From positions 434,001-498,000 of the forward strand of contig CAXXXQ010000002.1 of NCBI GenBank assembly GCA_963677355.2: 64,000 nt of DNA, written 5' to 3'. The stretch is from Thiomicrorhabdus sp963677355. GTDB taxonomy: Bacteria > Pseudomonadota > Gammaproteobacteria > Thiomicrospirales > Thiomicrospiraceae. Numbering within the stretch: position 1 is the first letter of the stretch; every line of letters begins with the position of its first letter. The position numbers were made by a program, and so were the translations under genes. This document shows, piece after piece, positions 35,204-43,312 of the stretch. The notes under the pieces are model-generated. The model searched no databases and was not told the DNA's origin. It saw only the letters and a program-made list of their open reading frames with translations.

Positions 35204-36250
35204 TTGGCTACTGAAATTTTGACTGCACAGATTCCCGATTCCTCTATGGGTGAACGTTTGGACGTTGCGTTGGCACCGCTATTTTCCGATTATTCCCGAA
35301 ACCGAATTCAGCAATGGATTAAATCCGGTAATGTTAAATTGGACGGGGAAGTTTGGAAAAAACCGCGTCAAGCGGTACTGGGAGGAGAAGCGGTTGAACT
35401 GCTTGCCGAGATTGAAAATACTACGGAGATGGAAGCCCAAGAAATCCCGCTTGATGTAGTTTATGAAGATGATTCTATTATGGTCATCAATAAACCGCCC
35501 GGTTTGATTGTGCATCCGGGAGCGGGGAATCCGGACGGAACTCTGATGAACGCCTTGTTACATTACAATCCCGCGTTGCGAGAGGTGCCGAGAGCCGGTA
35601 TCGTCCATCGTTTGGATAAGGATACTTCCGGTTTGATGGTGGTTGCCAAAACGGTTCCGGCACAAACGCATTTAGTTGAACAGTTGCAGCGTCATGCGGT
35701 TGAGCGTATCTATGATGCGGTGGTTGTCGGCATTATGAAAAGCGGGGGAACGGTTAATAAGGCGATTGGACGCAATCCGACGGATCGTAAAAAAATGGCC
35801 GTGAGAGATATTGGCGGCAAAGAAGCGATTTCCCATTACCGAGTATTGGAACACTTTAGAGCGCATTCAAGAATTCGCGTTAAACTGGAAACCGGACGAA
35901 CTCATCAGATTCGTGTTCATATGGCCTATTTAGGCTACCCGCTGGTCGGTGATCCGGTGTATGGGTCGCGTTTCAGAATTCCCAAAAACATGCATGAAGA
36001 GTTTGTTCAATTCCTGCGCGGATTTCATCGTCAAGCTTTGCACGCTGGTGCATTGAGTTTGACACATCCTGTTAGCGGTAAAAAAATGAAGTGGAAAGCG
36101 CCGATGCCGGATGACATGATGGAGTTAGTCGATATTCTCAGAGAAGACGTCGATATCATGGAATCTCAAGAGTGGGGCTATGATGATTACGATTATGACG
36201 ACTATGGTGTGGAAGTCGAATGGGTAACGGATGAAGATATCCCGGACTGA
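35204..36250 (+). CDS. rluD: 23S rRNA pseudouridine synthase D
   Basis: Makes pseudouridines in helix 69 of 23S rRNA. The 348-residue protein has an N-terminal S4 domain (RLDVAL..YSRNRIQQWIKSG), then the catalytic HRLDKDTSGL with Asp138, and GRTHQIRVHMAYLGYPLVGD. The start is a TTG at 35204 (AGG 7 bases before); an in-frame stop at 35189 rules out anything earlier, and the next ATG would cut into the S4 domain. The C terminus is an unusual Asp/Tyr-rich acidic tail (YDDYDYDDYG). It overlaps pgeF by 20 bp. Confidence 0.95.
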   Translation: MATEILTAQIPDSSMGERLDVALAPLFSDYSRNRIQQWIKSGNVKLDGEVWKKPRQAVLGGEAVELLAEIENTTEMEAQEIPLDVVYEDDSIMVINKPPGLIVHPGAGNPDGTLMNALLHYNPALREVPRAGIVHRLDKDTSGLMVVAKTVPAQTHLVEQLQRHAVERIYDAVVVGIMKSGGTVNKAIGRNPTDRKKMAVRDIGGKEAISHYRVLEHFRAHSRIRVKLETGRTHQIRVHMAYLGYPLVGDPVYGSRFRIPKNMHEEFVQFLRGFHRQALHAGALSLTHPVSGKKMKWKAPMPDDMMELVDILREDVDIMESQEWGYDDYDYDDYGVEVEWVTDEDIPD

Positions 36251-37004
36251 CTCGTTTCTGCTTCCCGACTGGAAATTGCCGAGCACGGTTCACGCTCTGT
36301 TTACTACTCGTCTCGGCGGCGAGAGTGCCGCGCCGTATGACAGTTTTAATTTGGCCACCCATGTTGGTGACGATTTGCTTCAAGTGCAGCAGAACCGGCA
36401 GCAATTAATACAACAGGTCTCATTACCGACGACTCCGTTTTGGCTTGATCAGCAGCATACCGATAGCGTTGTCGAATTAACTTCCAATGAACAGGATTTG
36501 GTGCCGGTGGCGGATGCCTGCTGGACGAAACAGGCAGGCTTAATTCCGGTGGTGATGACGGCCGACTGTCTACCGGTACTGGTTGCCGCTAAAGACGGTT
36601 CTGTGGTTGCCGCGATTCATGCCGGTTGGAAAGGGCTGGCAAAAGGTATTATCAGTAAAACGATCTCTGCTATGGGTGTCTCGGCGGACAATTTAACGGC
36701 ATGGATTGGCCCGGCTATTTCGGTTCGCCAATTTGAAGTCGGTGCGGATGTGTTGCAACAGTTCGCCATGCAGAATGCCGGTTACGAAAATTTCTTTTAT
36801 CCGCACCCGGAACAGCATGATAAATTTCTGGCGGATTTGCCAGCCATAGCCGAAACAGAGATGCATGGACTTGGCCTGACAGATGTTCAAAAAAGCGGAT
36901 TCTGTTCTTTCGAACAAGACAATCTGTTTTACTCTTATCGTCGTGACGGCCGGACAGGACGTATGGCTTCTTTGATCTGGATTGAAGAGGGCGTAGGGCT
37001 TTAA
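36231..37004 (+). CDS. pgeF: Peptidoglycan editing factor PgeF (YfiH, laccase-domain)
   Basis: YfiH/PgeF removes mis-incorporated peptidoglycan precursors (L-Ser for L-Ala in muropeptides) in the cytosol. The 257-residue protein has the three metal-ligand motifs: QQHTD, TADCLPV and AAIHAGWKG, and a C-terminal FCSFEQDNLFYSYRRDGRTGRM. It overlaps rluD by 20 bp; the pair is a conserved gammaproteobacterial operon. Confidence 0.94.
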   Translation: MKISRTDSFLLPDWKLPSTVHALFTTRLGGESAAPYDSFNLATHVGDDLLQVQQNRQQLIQQVSLPTTPFWLDQQHTDSVVELTSNEQDLVPVADACWTKQAGLIPVVMTADCLPVLVAAKDGSVVAAIHAGWKGLAKGIISKTISAMGVSADNLTAWIGPAISVRQFEVGADVLQQFAMQNAGYENFFYPHPEQHDKFLADLPAIAETEMHGLGLTDVQKSGFCSFEQDNLFYSYRRDGRTGRMASLIWIEEGVGL

Positions 37005-37108
37005 TTGTTCTAAGTTAAGTTTCGGTTAAATCATCAAGATCGCAGGTTTCAATTAAGGTGCGATTGGTTATACTCAATCGAATAGATATTCCAGATTGAA
37101 TTCGGTTG

Positions 37109-37843
37109 ATGAAAAAAACCTTAACAGCTTTACTACGTTCCATGTTCTCTTCGTTAAGAGATCTGCTGCCGATTATCTTTGTCATCGGTTTCTTTCAGCT
37201 GTTTGTTCTACAGCAACCCTTACCCAATATGATCGACCTGCTGATCGGCACCTTTTTTGTCGTTTTAGGACTGACTTTTTTTGTCTATGGGCTGGAGATG
37301 GGGTTGTTCCCGATAGGCGAAAGCATGGCTTACGCCTTTGCTAAAAAAGGCTCGGTTATCTGGCTGGTCACTTTTGCTTTTGCTTTGGGATTCGGTACCA
37401 CCATCGCCGAGCCGGCATTGATTGCGGTTGCGGATGAAGCGGCCAAGGTGGCCGCTGCTGCGGGAGCCATCATCCAAAGTGACGAGGCCAGACAAGGATA
37501 TGCCGACGGTTTACGTTTGACGGTCGCTTTCTCGGTCGGATTTGCGATTGTACTAGGGGTGATTCGCATCATTAAAGGCTGGCCTATTCACTGGTTTATC
37601 ATCGCCGGCTATGTTTTGGTGGTCATCATGACGATGTTTGCACCGGAAGAAATTATCGGCATCGCTTACGACTCCGGCGGCGTGACTACCTCCACCATTA
37701 CCGTGCCTTTGGTGACCGCGCTTGGTGTCGGTTTGGCCTCTTCAATCAAAGGGCGTAATCCGATGATCGACGGTTTCGGTTTGATCGCTTTCGCTTCATT
37801 AACGCCGATGATTTTTGTCATGGCCTACGGTATGTTTATTTAG
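37109..37843 (+). CDS. DUF1538 family membrane protein, first copy
   Basis: A 244-residue protein with about six to seven hydrophobic helices, belonging to the uncharacterised DUF1538 family. Motifs shared with the next gene: GLEMGLFPIG, GFGTTIAEPALIAVA, PIHWFIIAGY, AYDSGGVTTSTITVPLV and IDGFGLIAFASLTPM. The AYDSGGVTTST loop and TTIAEP segment look like re-entrant or substrate-contact motifs, so a transporter is plausible. It is the first of four tightly packed genes (gaps 8, 27 and -4 bp). Function unknown. The ATG at 37109 is used; a TTG one codon earlier is also possible. Confidence 0.85.
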   Translation: MKKTLTALLRSMFSSLRDLLPIIFVIGFFQLFVLQQPLPNMIDLLIGTFFVVLGLTFFVYGLEMGLFPIGESMAYAFAKKGSVIWLVTFAFALGFGTTIAEPALIAVADEAAKVAAAAGAIIQSDEARQGYADGLRLTVAFSVGFAIVLGVIRIIKGWPIHWFIIAGYVLVVIMTMFAPEEIIGIAYDSGGVTTSTITVPLVTALGVGLASSIKGRNPMIDGFGLIAFASLTPMIFVMAYGMFI

Positions 37844-37851
37844 GGGCTGGT

Positions 37852-38670
37852 ATGATCTATCTTGAGCGTTTTTTCGACATCCTCTTCAGTACGATTTTCG
37901 ATGTAATTCCTATTTTGGCCATTTTGCTCGGCTTTCAGGTTTTTGTTCTGAAACAGAAAATCCCCAACTTGAAAAAGGTCGCCACCGGTTTTGCCTTTGT
38001 ATTGGTCGGGTTGACGTTTTTTCTGCAAGGGCTGGAGCAGACACTGTTTCCGATCGGACGTCTCATGGCCGAACAATTAACCAATCCCGAATTTATTTTC
38101 GGACAGCCGCTTTCGGCCGGCTTTGACTTTAGCTGGCAAGATTATTACTGGGTATATATTTTTGCGTTTATGATCGGTTTCAGCACCACCATTGCTGAGC
38201 CGTCGTTGCTGGCGGTCGCCATCAAAGCCCAAGAAGTCTCTGGTGGCGCGATTGGTATTTGGGGGCTGAGAATTGCGGTTGCCTTAGGGGTTGCTATAGG
38301 CATCTCCTTGGGAACCTTCAGGATTGTCACCGGTTATCCGATTCACTGGTTTATTATCGTCGGTTATATTGTCGTAGTGATCCAGACCTTCTATGCACCA
38401 CGCCTGATTGTGCCGCTGGCTTACGACTCCGGCGGGGTGACGACTTCTACTGTCACAGTGCCGCTGGTCGCGGCCTTGGGGTTGGGGTTGGCGGAAACGG
38501 TTCCGGGGCGCAGTGCTTTGATTGACGGCTTTGGCTTGATTGCTTTTGCCAGCCTGTTCCCGATGATGTCGGTGATGGCTTATGCGCAGATCGCAGAGTA
38601 CCGGGCTCTGAAACAACAACGAATAAGAGCTGAAAAACGTTCGGATTATTCGGATAATGAAACCAACTAA
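37852..38670 (+). CDS. DUF1538 family membrane protein, second copy
   Basis: A 272-residue paralogue of the preceding gene, with the same motif order: GLEQTLFPIG, GFSTTIAEPSLLAVA, YPIHWFIIVGY, AYDSGGVTTSTVTVPLV and LIDGFGLIAFASLFPM. It differs by an insert near residue 75-90 (LSAGFDFSWQDYYW) and a basic, Arg/Lys-rich cytosolic tail. The two probably form a heterodimeric membrane complex. It has its own strong AGGGG site, 8 bp after the first copy. Confidence 0.87.
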   Translation: MIYLERFFDILFSTIFDVIPILAILLGFQVFVLKQKIPNLKKVATGFAFVLVGLTFFLQGLEQTLFPIGRLMAEQLTNPEFIFGQPLSAGFDFSWQDYYWVYIFAFMIGFSTTIAEPSLLAVAIKAQEVSGGAIGIWGLRIAVALGVAIGISLGTFRIVTGYPIHWFIIVGYIVVVIQTFYAPRLIVPLAYDSGGVTTSTVTVPLVAALGLGLAETVPGRSALIDGFGLIAFASLFPMMSVMAYAQIAEYRALKQQRIRAEKRSDYSDNETN

Positions 38671-38697
38671 TTTTTTCATTCACTCAGAGGGGGAGCG

Positions 38698-39048
38698 ATG
38701 AAATTCAAATTGATTATTGCCTTTGTCGACGACAGTAAAACGCAAGCGGTGATGGATGGTGCCAGAAAAGTAGGGGCCACCGGAGCAACCATTATCAATA
38801 ATGCGCGTGGCGAGGGGGTGGAAGAGGCGAAGACGTTTCTCGGCCTAAGCCTGGAAACTCAGCGTGATGTGCTGATGTTTCTGGTAGAAGAGCATTTAAG
38901 TCGAAAAGTCTTGGAGCATATCGCCGAGGTTGGGGAGTTTGCCGAATCGCCAGGTTCGGGAATTGCATTCCAAATCGATGTTGAAGATGCTGTTGGCATT
39001 GAACATCAGGTTAAAGAGTTGACCAGTTTAGTGGAGAAGCAGATATGA
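38698..39048 (+). CDS. P-II-like regulatory protein
   Basis: A 116-residue protein with the ferredoxin-like P-II fold: FKLIIAFVDDSKTQAVMDGARKVGATGATIINNARGEGV places the beta1-alpha1-beta2 and T-loop region. It lacks the uridylylated Tyr and the QKGxxE motif of GlnB/GlnK, so it is a divergent P-II-like protein that may sense a small ligand (nucleotide, bicarbonate or similar) and gate the adjacent DUF1538 complex. It has a very strong site (GAGGGGGAG). It overlaps the next gene by 4 bp (ATGA). Confidence 0.82.
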   Translation: MKFKLIIAFVDDSKTQAVMDGARKVGATGATIINNARGEGVEEAKTFLGLSLETQRDVLMFLVEEHLSRKVLEHIAEVGEFAESPGSGIAFQIDVEDAVGIEHQVKELTSLVEKQI

Positions 39049-39452
39049 GCACGGAATTAATCAAAGTCCGCGACGTCATGAAGCCCGAGTTTGATCTGGT
39101 CGACGGCATGATGACGGTTGCCGAAGTGATCAAAACCATGAAGCATAAGCAGAACAAATCGATCATTGTCGATCGCAGAACCGACCATGACGAGTACGGG
39201 ATTGTATTGTTGAATGATATCGCCACCGAAGTGCTGGCAAAAGATCGCTCGCCGGAGCGGGTTAATGTCTATGAGATCATGACTAAGCCGGTGGTTAGTG
39301 TTGATCCGGAAATGGATATTCGTTATTGCGCGCGATTATTCAAAAGATTGGGACTCTCCAGAGCACCGGTTATCGAGAATCGACAGGTTATCGGGATTGT
39401 CAGCCTGACCGATCTGGTTCTGAAAGGGCTTTGCCAAATCTACTGTAAATAA
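39045..39452 (+). CDS. Stand-alone CBS-pair protein
   Basis: A 135-residue protein that is one Bateman module: two CBS motifs, VRDVMKPEFDLVDGMMTVAEVIKTM and VYEIMTKPVVSVDPEMDIRYCARLF. CBS pairs bind adenine nucleotides and regulate partner proteins. Overlap with the P-II-like gene predicts tight coupling, giving a DUF1538-DUF1538-PII-CBS unit with two nucleotide-sensing soluble subunits. Confidence 0.9.
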   Translation: MSTELIKVRDVMKPEFDLVDGMMTVAEVIKTMKHKQNKSIIVDRRTDHDEYGIVLLNDIATEVLAKDRSPERVNVYEIMTKPVVSVDPEMDIRYCARLFKRLGLSRAPVIENRQVIGIVSLTDLVLKGLCQIYCK

Positions 39453-39462
39453 CTTTTCTGTA

Positions 39463-39495
39463 TCGGACTGAAGCGGATTAATGCGCTTAGTCCGG
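39463..39495. terminator. Stem-loop between the CBS gene and the antiporter gene
   Basis: CGGACT pairs with AGTCCG and AGCG with CGCT around an 8-base loop. There is no T tract on either strand, so it may be a weak or factor-dependent terminator. Confidence 0.4.
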
Positions 39496-39509
39496 AGCGC
39501 GTAATTGAG

Positions 39510-41519
39510 CTAGACCGGTTTTTTAACTTTGCTTTTACCGGTTTTAACAAACTGCTCAGCTAGGTGAATGTCTTCCTGCAAGCCACTTAAAACCAAGTGG
39601 TCATGCAGGCGTAATCGGGTTTCGGATGAGGGGTTTTCGCCTCTAACATGCCCTCGTTTAATCGCTTCAACCCGCACCTCGAAATCGCCGAGGGCTAACT
39701 CTTTCAAAGTTTTGCCGACCGCATAGAAGCCATCTTCCAATAATATGGTATGAATAATTCCTTTCATGACCTGATGCTGTTCCAAGATGTTATCGTCTTC
39801 ACCGGGATAGAAGTTTTCGAGTGTTTGATAGCGGTTTTTGCGGATTTTTCGGGTTTCCTGCAAGACTTTGCGCGGCGCTTCTCCCATCATCAGCATCAGG
39901 TGTGAAGAGAGCATGATGGCCGACTCGAAAGTATCCGGAATGACCTCGTTAGCTCCGGCTTCAATCAGTTCGTTAACGTGAGAATCATCAATGGTACGAA
40001 CTAAAATCGGAATTTCTTTATTGATTCTGCGAATGGTGTGCAAAATTTTCATGGATGCGTGGAAGTCGCTGAAAGTGATCATCACAATCTGCGCTTTATC
40101 CAAAGAGGCGGCATGCAGAATGGTCTCTTTGGCGGCGTCGCCGTAGTACACACTCTCACCGGCGGCACGCGCTTCATGCACGCGTTTGATGTCCATATCC
40201 AAGGCGATAAACCGTTTATTTGAGTTGTGCAGAAAACGACTGACCGTTTGGCCGACACGTCCGAATCCGCAGAGGATGACATGGTCCCTGATGTGTTTGT
40301 TATCTTCAGAGATGGTATTTTCGATCTCATGGTGGCTTTTAGAGTAAGAGCCTTTGTGGATGAATTTGGCGATTTTACCGTTGAACTTCACTAGAAACGG
40401 GGCCACAGCCATACTTAGTACCGCAGAGGTCAGTAAGATGTTACCGGTCTGTTCCGGTAGCAGATGGAAGGTAAACGCCAAGGTCATCAATACCAACCCG
40501 AACTCTCCGACCTGAGAAAGCGAAAGCGCGATACGTAGCGAGACGCCGCCGCCTTTGTGAAATATTCGGGAGATCAGGTAGAGTACGGCGCCTTTGATTA
40601 GAATAATCCCTAAAGTCAGACTAATGATCAGCCAAAAATGTTGCTGCAATATTTCCAGCGAGATAATCATACCGACGGTGACAAAGAACAGGCCGAGCAG
40701 AATATCCTGGAAAGGGCGAATATCGGATTCGATTTGGTGACGGTATTCGGTTTCACTCAACATCATCCCGGCCAGGAAGGCCCCCAATGTCATGGATAGC
40801 CCCATCTCTTCGGTGAATGCCGCCGCCCCCAAAGCAACGGTGAGTACCGTCAACGTAAACAGTTCTTGTGATTTGGCAGAAGCGACTTCATGGAATAGCG
40901 GACGTAACAGGTATTTGCCGATCATATGCATGACTACGACCACCAAAACACCTTTGATAAAGGCGGACACCAGTGCCCAGGTAAGCGCATTATTGCCGGC
41001 ATCACTCATCGCCAGTGTCGGAATCAGAATCAGCATCGGAATCGCCATAATATCCTGGAAAATCAGGATGCCGATCGCGGAACGGCCATGTCTGGATTGA
41101 ATTTCCGATTGTTCGGTTAGCTGTTTAATAACGATAGCGGTCGAAGACAGAGCGAAAGCGCCGGCGATGACGATATTGGTATTTGGGTCAAGCCCCGCCA
41201 GATAGCCGATGATATAGACGACTAAAGCGGTCGTGACCACCTGTGCCGTTCCCAAACCGAACACCTGTTTGCGCATCGATAACATTTGCGATACCGAAAA
41301 TTCCAAACCGATGGCAAACAGCAGAAAGACGATACCGAATTCGGCCAAGAGCTCGATGTTTTCTTCCTTGCCGATCCAGCCGAAGCCGTTCGGGCCGACA
41401 ATGATTCCGACAATGATATAGCCAAGAATAGGCGGGAAGTGCAGTCGTCTGGAGAGTGAAACTGTGATAACCGCAATGGTTAGTAGTAAAACAATATGTA
41501 TCAGCAGGTGATCGTTCAC
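39510..41519 (-). CDS. CPA2-family cation:proton antiporter with RCK domains (KefB/YbaL-like)
   Basis: A 669-residue inner-membrane protein. Residues 1-390 form 12-13 helices of the Na+/H+ exchanger fold (GPNGFGWIG, SSTAIVIKQL, QDIMAIPMLILIP). An RCK/TrkA-N domain follows (DHVILCGFGRVGQTVSRFL, then the acidic LDMD), and a TrkA-C domain ends the chain. It probably expels K+ or Na+ under nucleotide or thiol control. It is convergent with the DUF1538 unit and alone on its strand. Confidence 0.9.
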   Translation of the reverse strand: MNDHLLIHIVLLLTIAVITVSLSRRLHFPPILGYIIVGIIVGPNGFGWIGKEENIELLAEFGIVFLLFAIGLEFSVSQMLSMRKQVFGLGTAQVVTTALVVYIIGYLAGLDPNTNIVIAGAFALSSTAIVIKQLTEQSEIQSRHGRSAIGILIFQDIMAIPMLILIPTLAMSDAGNNALTWALVSAFIKGVLVVVVMHMIGKYLLRPLFHEVASAKSQELFTLTVLTVALGAAAFTEEMGLSMTLGAFLAGMMLSETEYRHQIESDIRPFQDILLGLFFVTVGMIISLEILQQHFWLIISLTLGIILIKGAVLYLISRIFHKGGGVSLRIALSLSQVGEFGLVLMTLAFTFHLLPEQTGNILLTSAVLSMAVAPFLVKFNGKIAKFIHKGSYSKSHHEIENTISEDNKHIRDHVILCGFGRVGQTVSRFLHNSNKRFIALDMDIKRVHEARAAGESVYYGDAAKETILHAASLDKAQIVMITFSDFHASMKILHTIRRINKEIPILVRTIDDSHVNELIEAGANEVIPDTFESAIMLSSHLMLMMGEAPRKVLQETRKIRKNRYQTLENFYPGEDDNILEQHQVMKGIIHTILLEDGFYAVGKTLKELALGDFEVRVEAIKRGHVRGENPSSETRLRLHDHLVLSGLQEDIHLAEQFVKTGKSKVKKPV

Positions 41520-41758
41520 AGTTGGTCTCTCAAAAGTTGTCGAATTAATGAATCAATAGTGTATAAAAATCTGCCGCTATTTTGCACCCGAAATCGGCGT
41601 ATTTTAGCTGTAGGACAGAATTGGTTTGCTTAATGTGATGTTCCCGGAATAGAGATCGAGTCCGAAAAGGTGAACCGAAAACGCTGCGGTTGAAACGGAT
41701 TATGCGTTCTCAATATTTATTGAACTCTATTTAGGGATGTCTCTATTGCGTTTCGGGA

Positions 41759-42604
41759 CTACTTTGTCATTTTGAAACGCATGGATAGATCAACCGCTTT
41801 GATATGTTTGGTAATGGCACCGGTTGAAATGAAATCGACATGAGTCAAAGCCAAGTTTTTCAGGTGCTGAACTTCAACATTGCCGGATACTTCTAGTTTA
41901 GCTCGTTTATCAACCAATTCAACAGCTTGGTGCATCATTTCGATGGAAAAGTTATCCAGCATAATGATATCCGCACCGCCTTCAAGTGCTTGTTGAACTT
42001 CATCCAGATTTTCCGTCTCGACTTCCACCGTTTTTCCCTGGTGTTTGAATTTGGCAATGCCGACGGCTTCGGCAATCCCGCCGGCGGCGATGATATGGTT
42101 CTCTTTTATCAAAATGGCATCATAAAGACCAATACGGTGGTTCTGGCCGCCACCGCAAGCCACCGCATACTTTTGCGCCAATCTCAAGCAGGGCAAGGTT
42201 TTACGTGTATCCAACAGTTTGGTTTGCGTACCCTGTAGATACTGAACGTAATGTGCCGTGACGCTGGCCGTTGCAGATAGCGTCTGCAAAAAATTCAGCG
42301 CGGTACGTTCGGCAGTCAGGATATGGCGGGCATTGCCTTTGATCTGGCAAATCAATTGGTCTTTATGAGCCTTTTCACCTTCTTCACAATGCCAGCTGAT
42401 CTCCGCATTTTCGTCGATTTGTCTGAACACCTCATCGAACCACGGGCGACCGCAGATAATCGCTTCTTCACGACAATAAATATCGGCCGTCGCCTGAATC
42501 TCTTCGGGAATCAGATCGGCGGTCAAGTCGCCGTCTTTGATATCCTCTTTAAGCGCCATCGCTACGGTTTCTTCAATGTCTTCAAAGTAATTAATATCAG
42601 TCAT
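41759..42604 (-). CDS. nadC: Quinolinate phosphoribosyltransferase
   Basis: Makes nicotinate mononucleotide from quinolinate and PRPP, on the de novo NAD route to NadE. The 281-residue protein has LDTRKTLPCLRLAQKYAV, CGGGQNHRIGLYDAILIKENH and the C-terminal LEVSGNV and HVDFISTGAITK. Divergent from ampD, as in E. coli. Confidence 0.96.
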   Translation of the reverse strand: MTDINYFEDIEETVAMALKEDIKDGDLTADLIPEEIQATADIYCREEAIICGRPWFDEVFRQIDENAEISWHCEEGEKAHKDQLICQIKGNARHILTAERTALNFLQTLSATASVTAHYVQYLQGTQTKLLDTRKTLPCLRLAQKYAVACGGGQNHRIGLYDAILIKENHIIAAGGIAEAVGIAKFKHQGKTVEVETENLDEVQQALEGGADIIMLDNFSIEMMHQAVELVDKRAKLEVSGNVEVQHLKNLALTHVDFISTGAITKHIKAVDLSMRFKMTK

Positions 42605-42698
42605 GCCACGGTTCTTTTTTGTTGGTGATTTTCTGAAAAGCCTTAAAATGGGCTGTATTATAACGAAATAAACTTACAGCAGGGCAAATCAAACTAAT

Positions 42699-43304
42699 AT
42701 GCAGCTAAGTCAAAATAATAACTTAACTTACAAGGTGCAAGAGGGTTTTAGTGTTGACTCGAACACCGGTCTGTTACAACAGGTGGAGTTTATCGAAAGC
42801 CCTAATCAGGATGTGCGTCCGGCTGATACGGAGCTGAATCTAGTGGTCGTACATGGCATCAGTTTGCCGCCGAATCAATTTGGGGGCGAGGGTATTACTC
42901 AATTGTTCACCAATCAACTGAACCCGAGTGAGCACCCATATTATGAAACCATTAAGGATATGAAAGTTTCCGCGCACGCGTTAGTCAGAAGAGACGGTCA
43001 AGTCATTCAATACGTGCCGTTTGATAAACGGGCTTGGCACGCTGGTTTGTCCGAGTTTCAGGGCCGGGCGCGCTGTAACGATTTTTCTATCGGTATCGAG
43101 CTGGAAGGTGCCGACCATATACCGTACACGGCGGCTCAATATCATTCGCTGGCGAAGATCATTAAAGCCTTGTGGCTGGCGTACCCGTCATTGCAAGAAA
43201 AGCATGTGGTCGGGCATAGCGATATCGCCCCCGGCCGCAAAACCGATCCGGGTGACTATTTCATGTGGTCGGCGTTGGATCGTTTACTGGAAACTTCCGT
43301 TTAA
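42699..43304 (+). CDS. ampD: 1,6-anhydro-N-acetylmuramyl-L-alanine amidase
   Basis: Cytosolic amidase that recycles the anhydro-muropeptides released by lytic transglycosylases such as Slt and MltD. The 201-residue protein has the zinc ligands His in VVHGISLPP, His and Asp in GHSDIAPGRKTDPG, and the catalytic Glu in SIGIELEGAD. It is convergent with the Cache gene, 8 bp apart, with no terminator between. Confidence 0.95.
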   Translation: MQLSQNNNLTYKVQEGFSVDSNTGLLQQVEFIESPNQDVRPADTELNLVVVHGISLPPNQFGGEGITQLFTNQLNPSEHPYYETIKDMKVSAHALVRRDGQVIQYVPFDKRAWHAGLSEFQGRARCNDFSIGIELEGADHIPYTAAQYHSLAKIIKALWLAYPSLQEKHVVGHSDIAPGRKTDPGDYFMWSALDRLLETSV

Positions 43305-43312
43305 AACCGAAG

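Noticed and set aside
37096..37344. Open frame overlapping the start of the first DUF1538 gene
   Set aside because: It is out of frame with the clear membrane protein and shows no family features.
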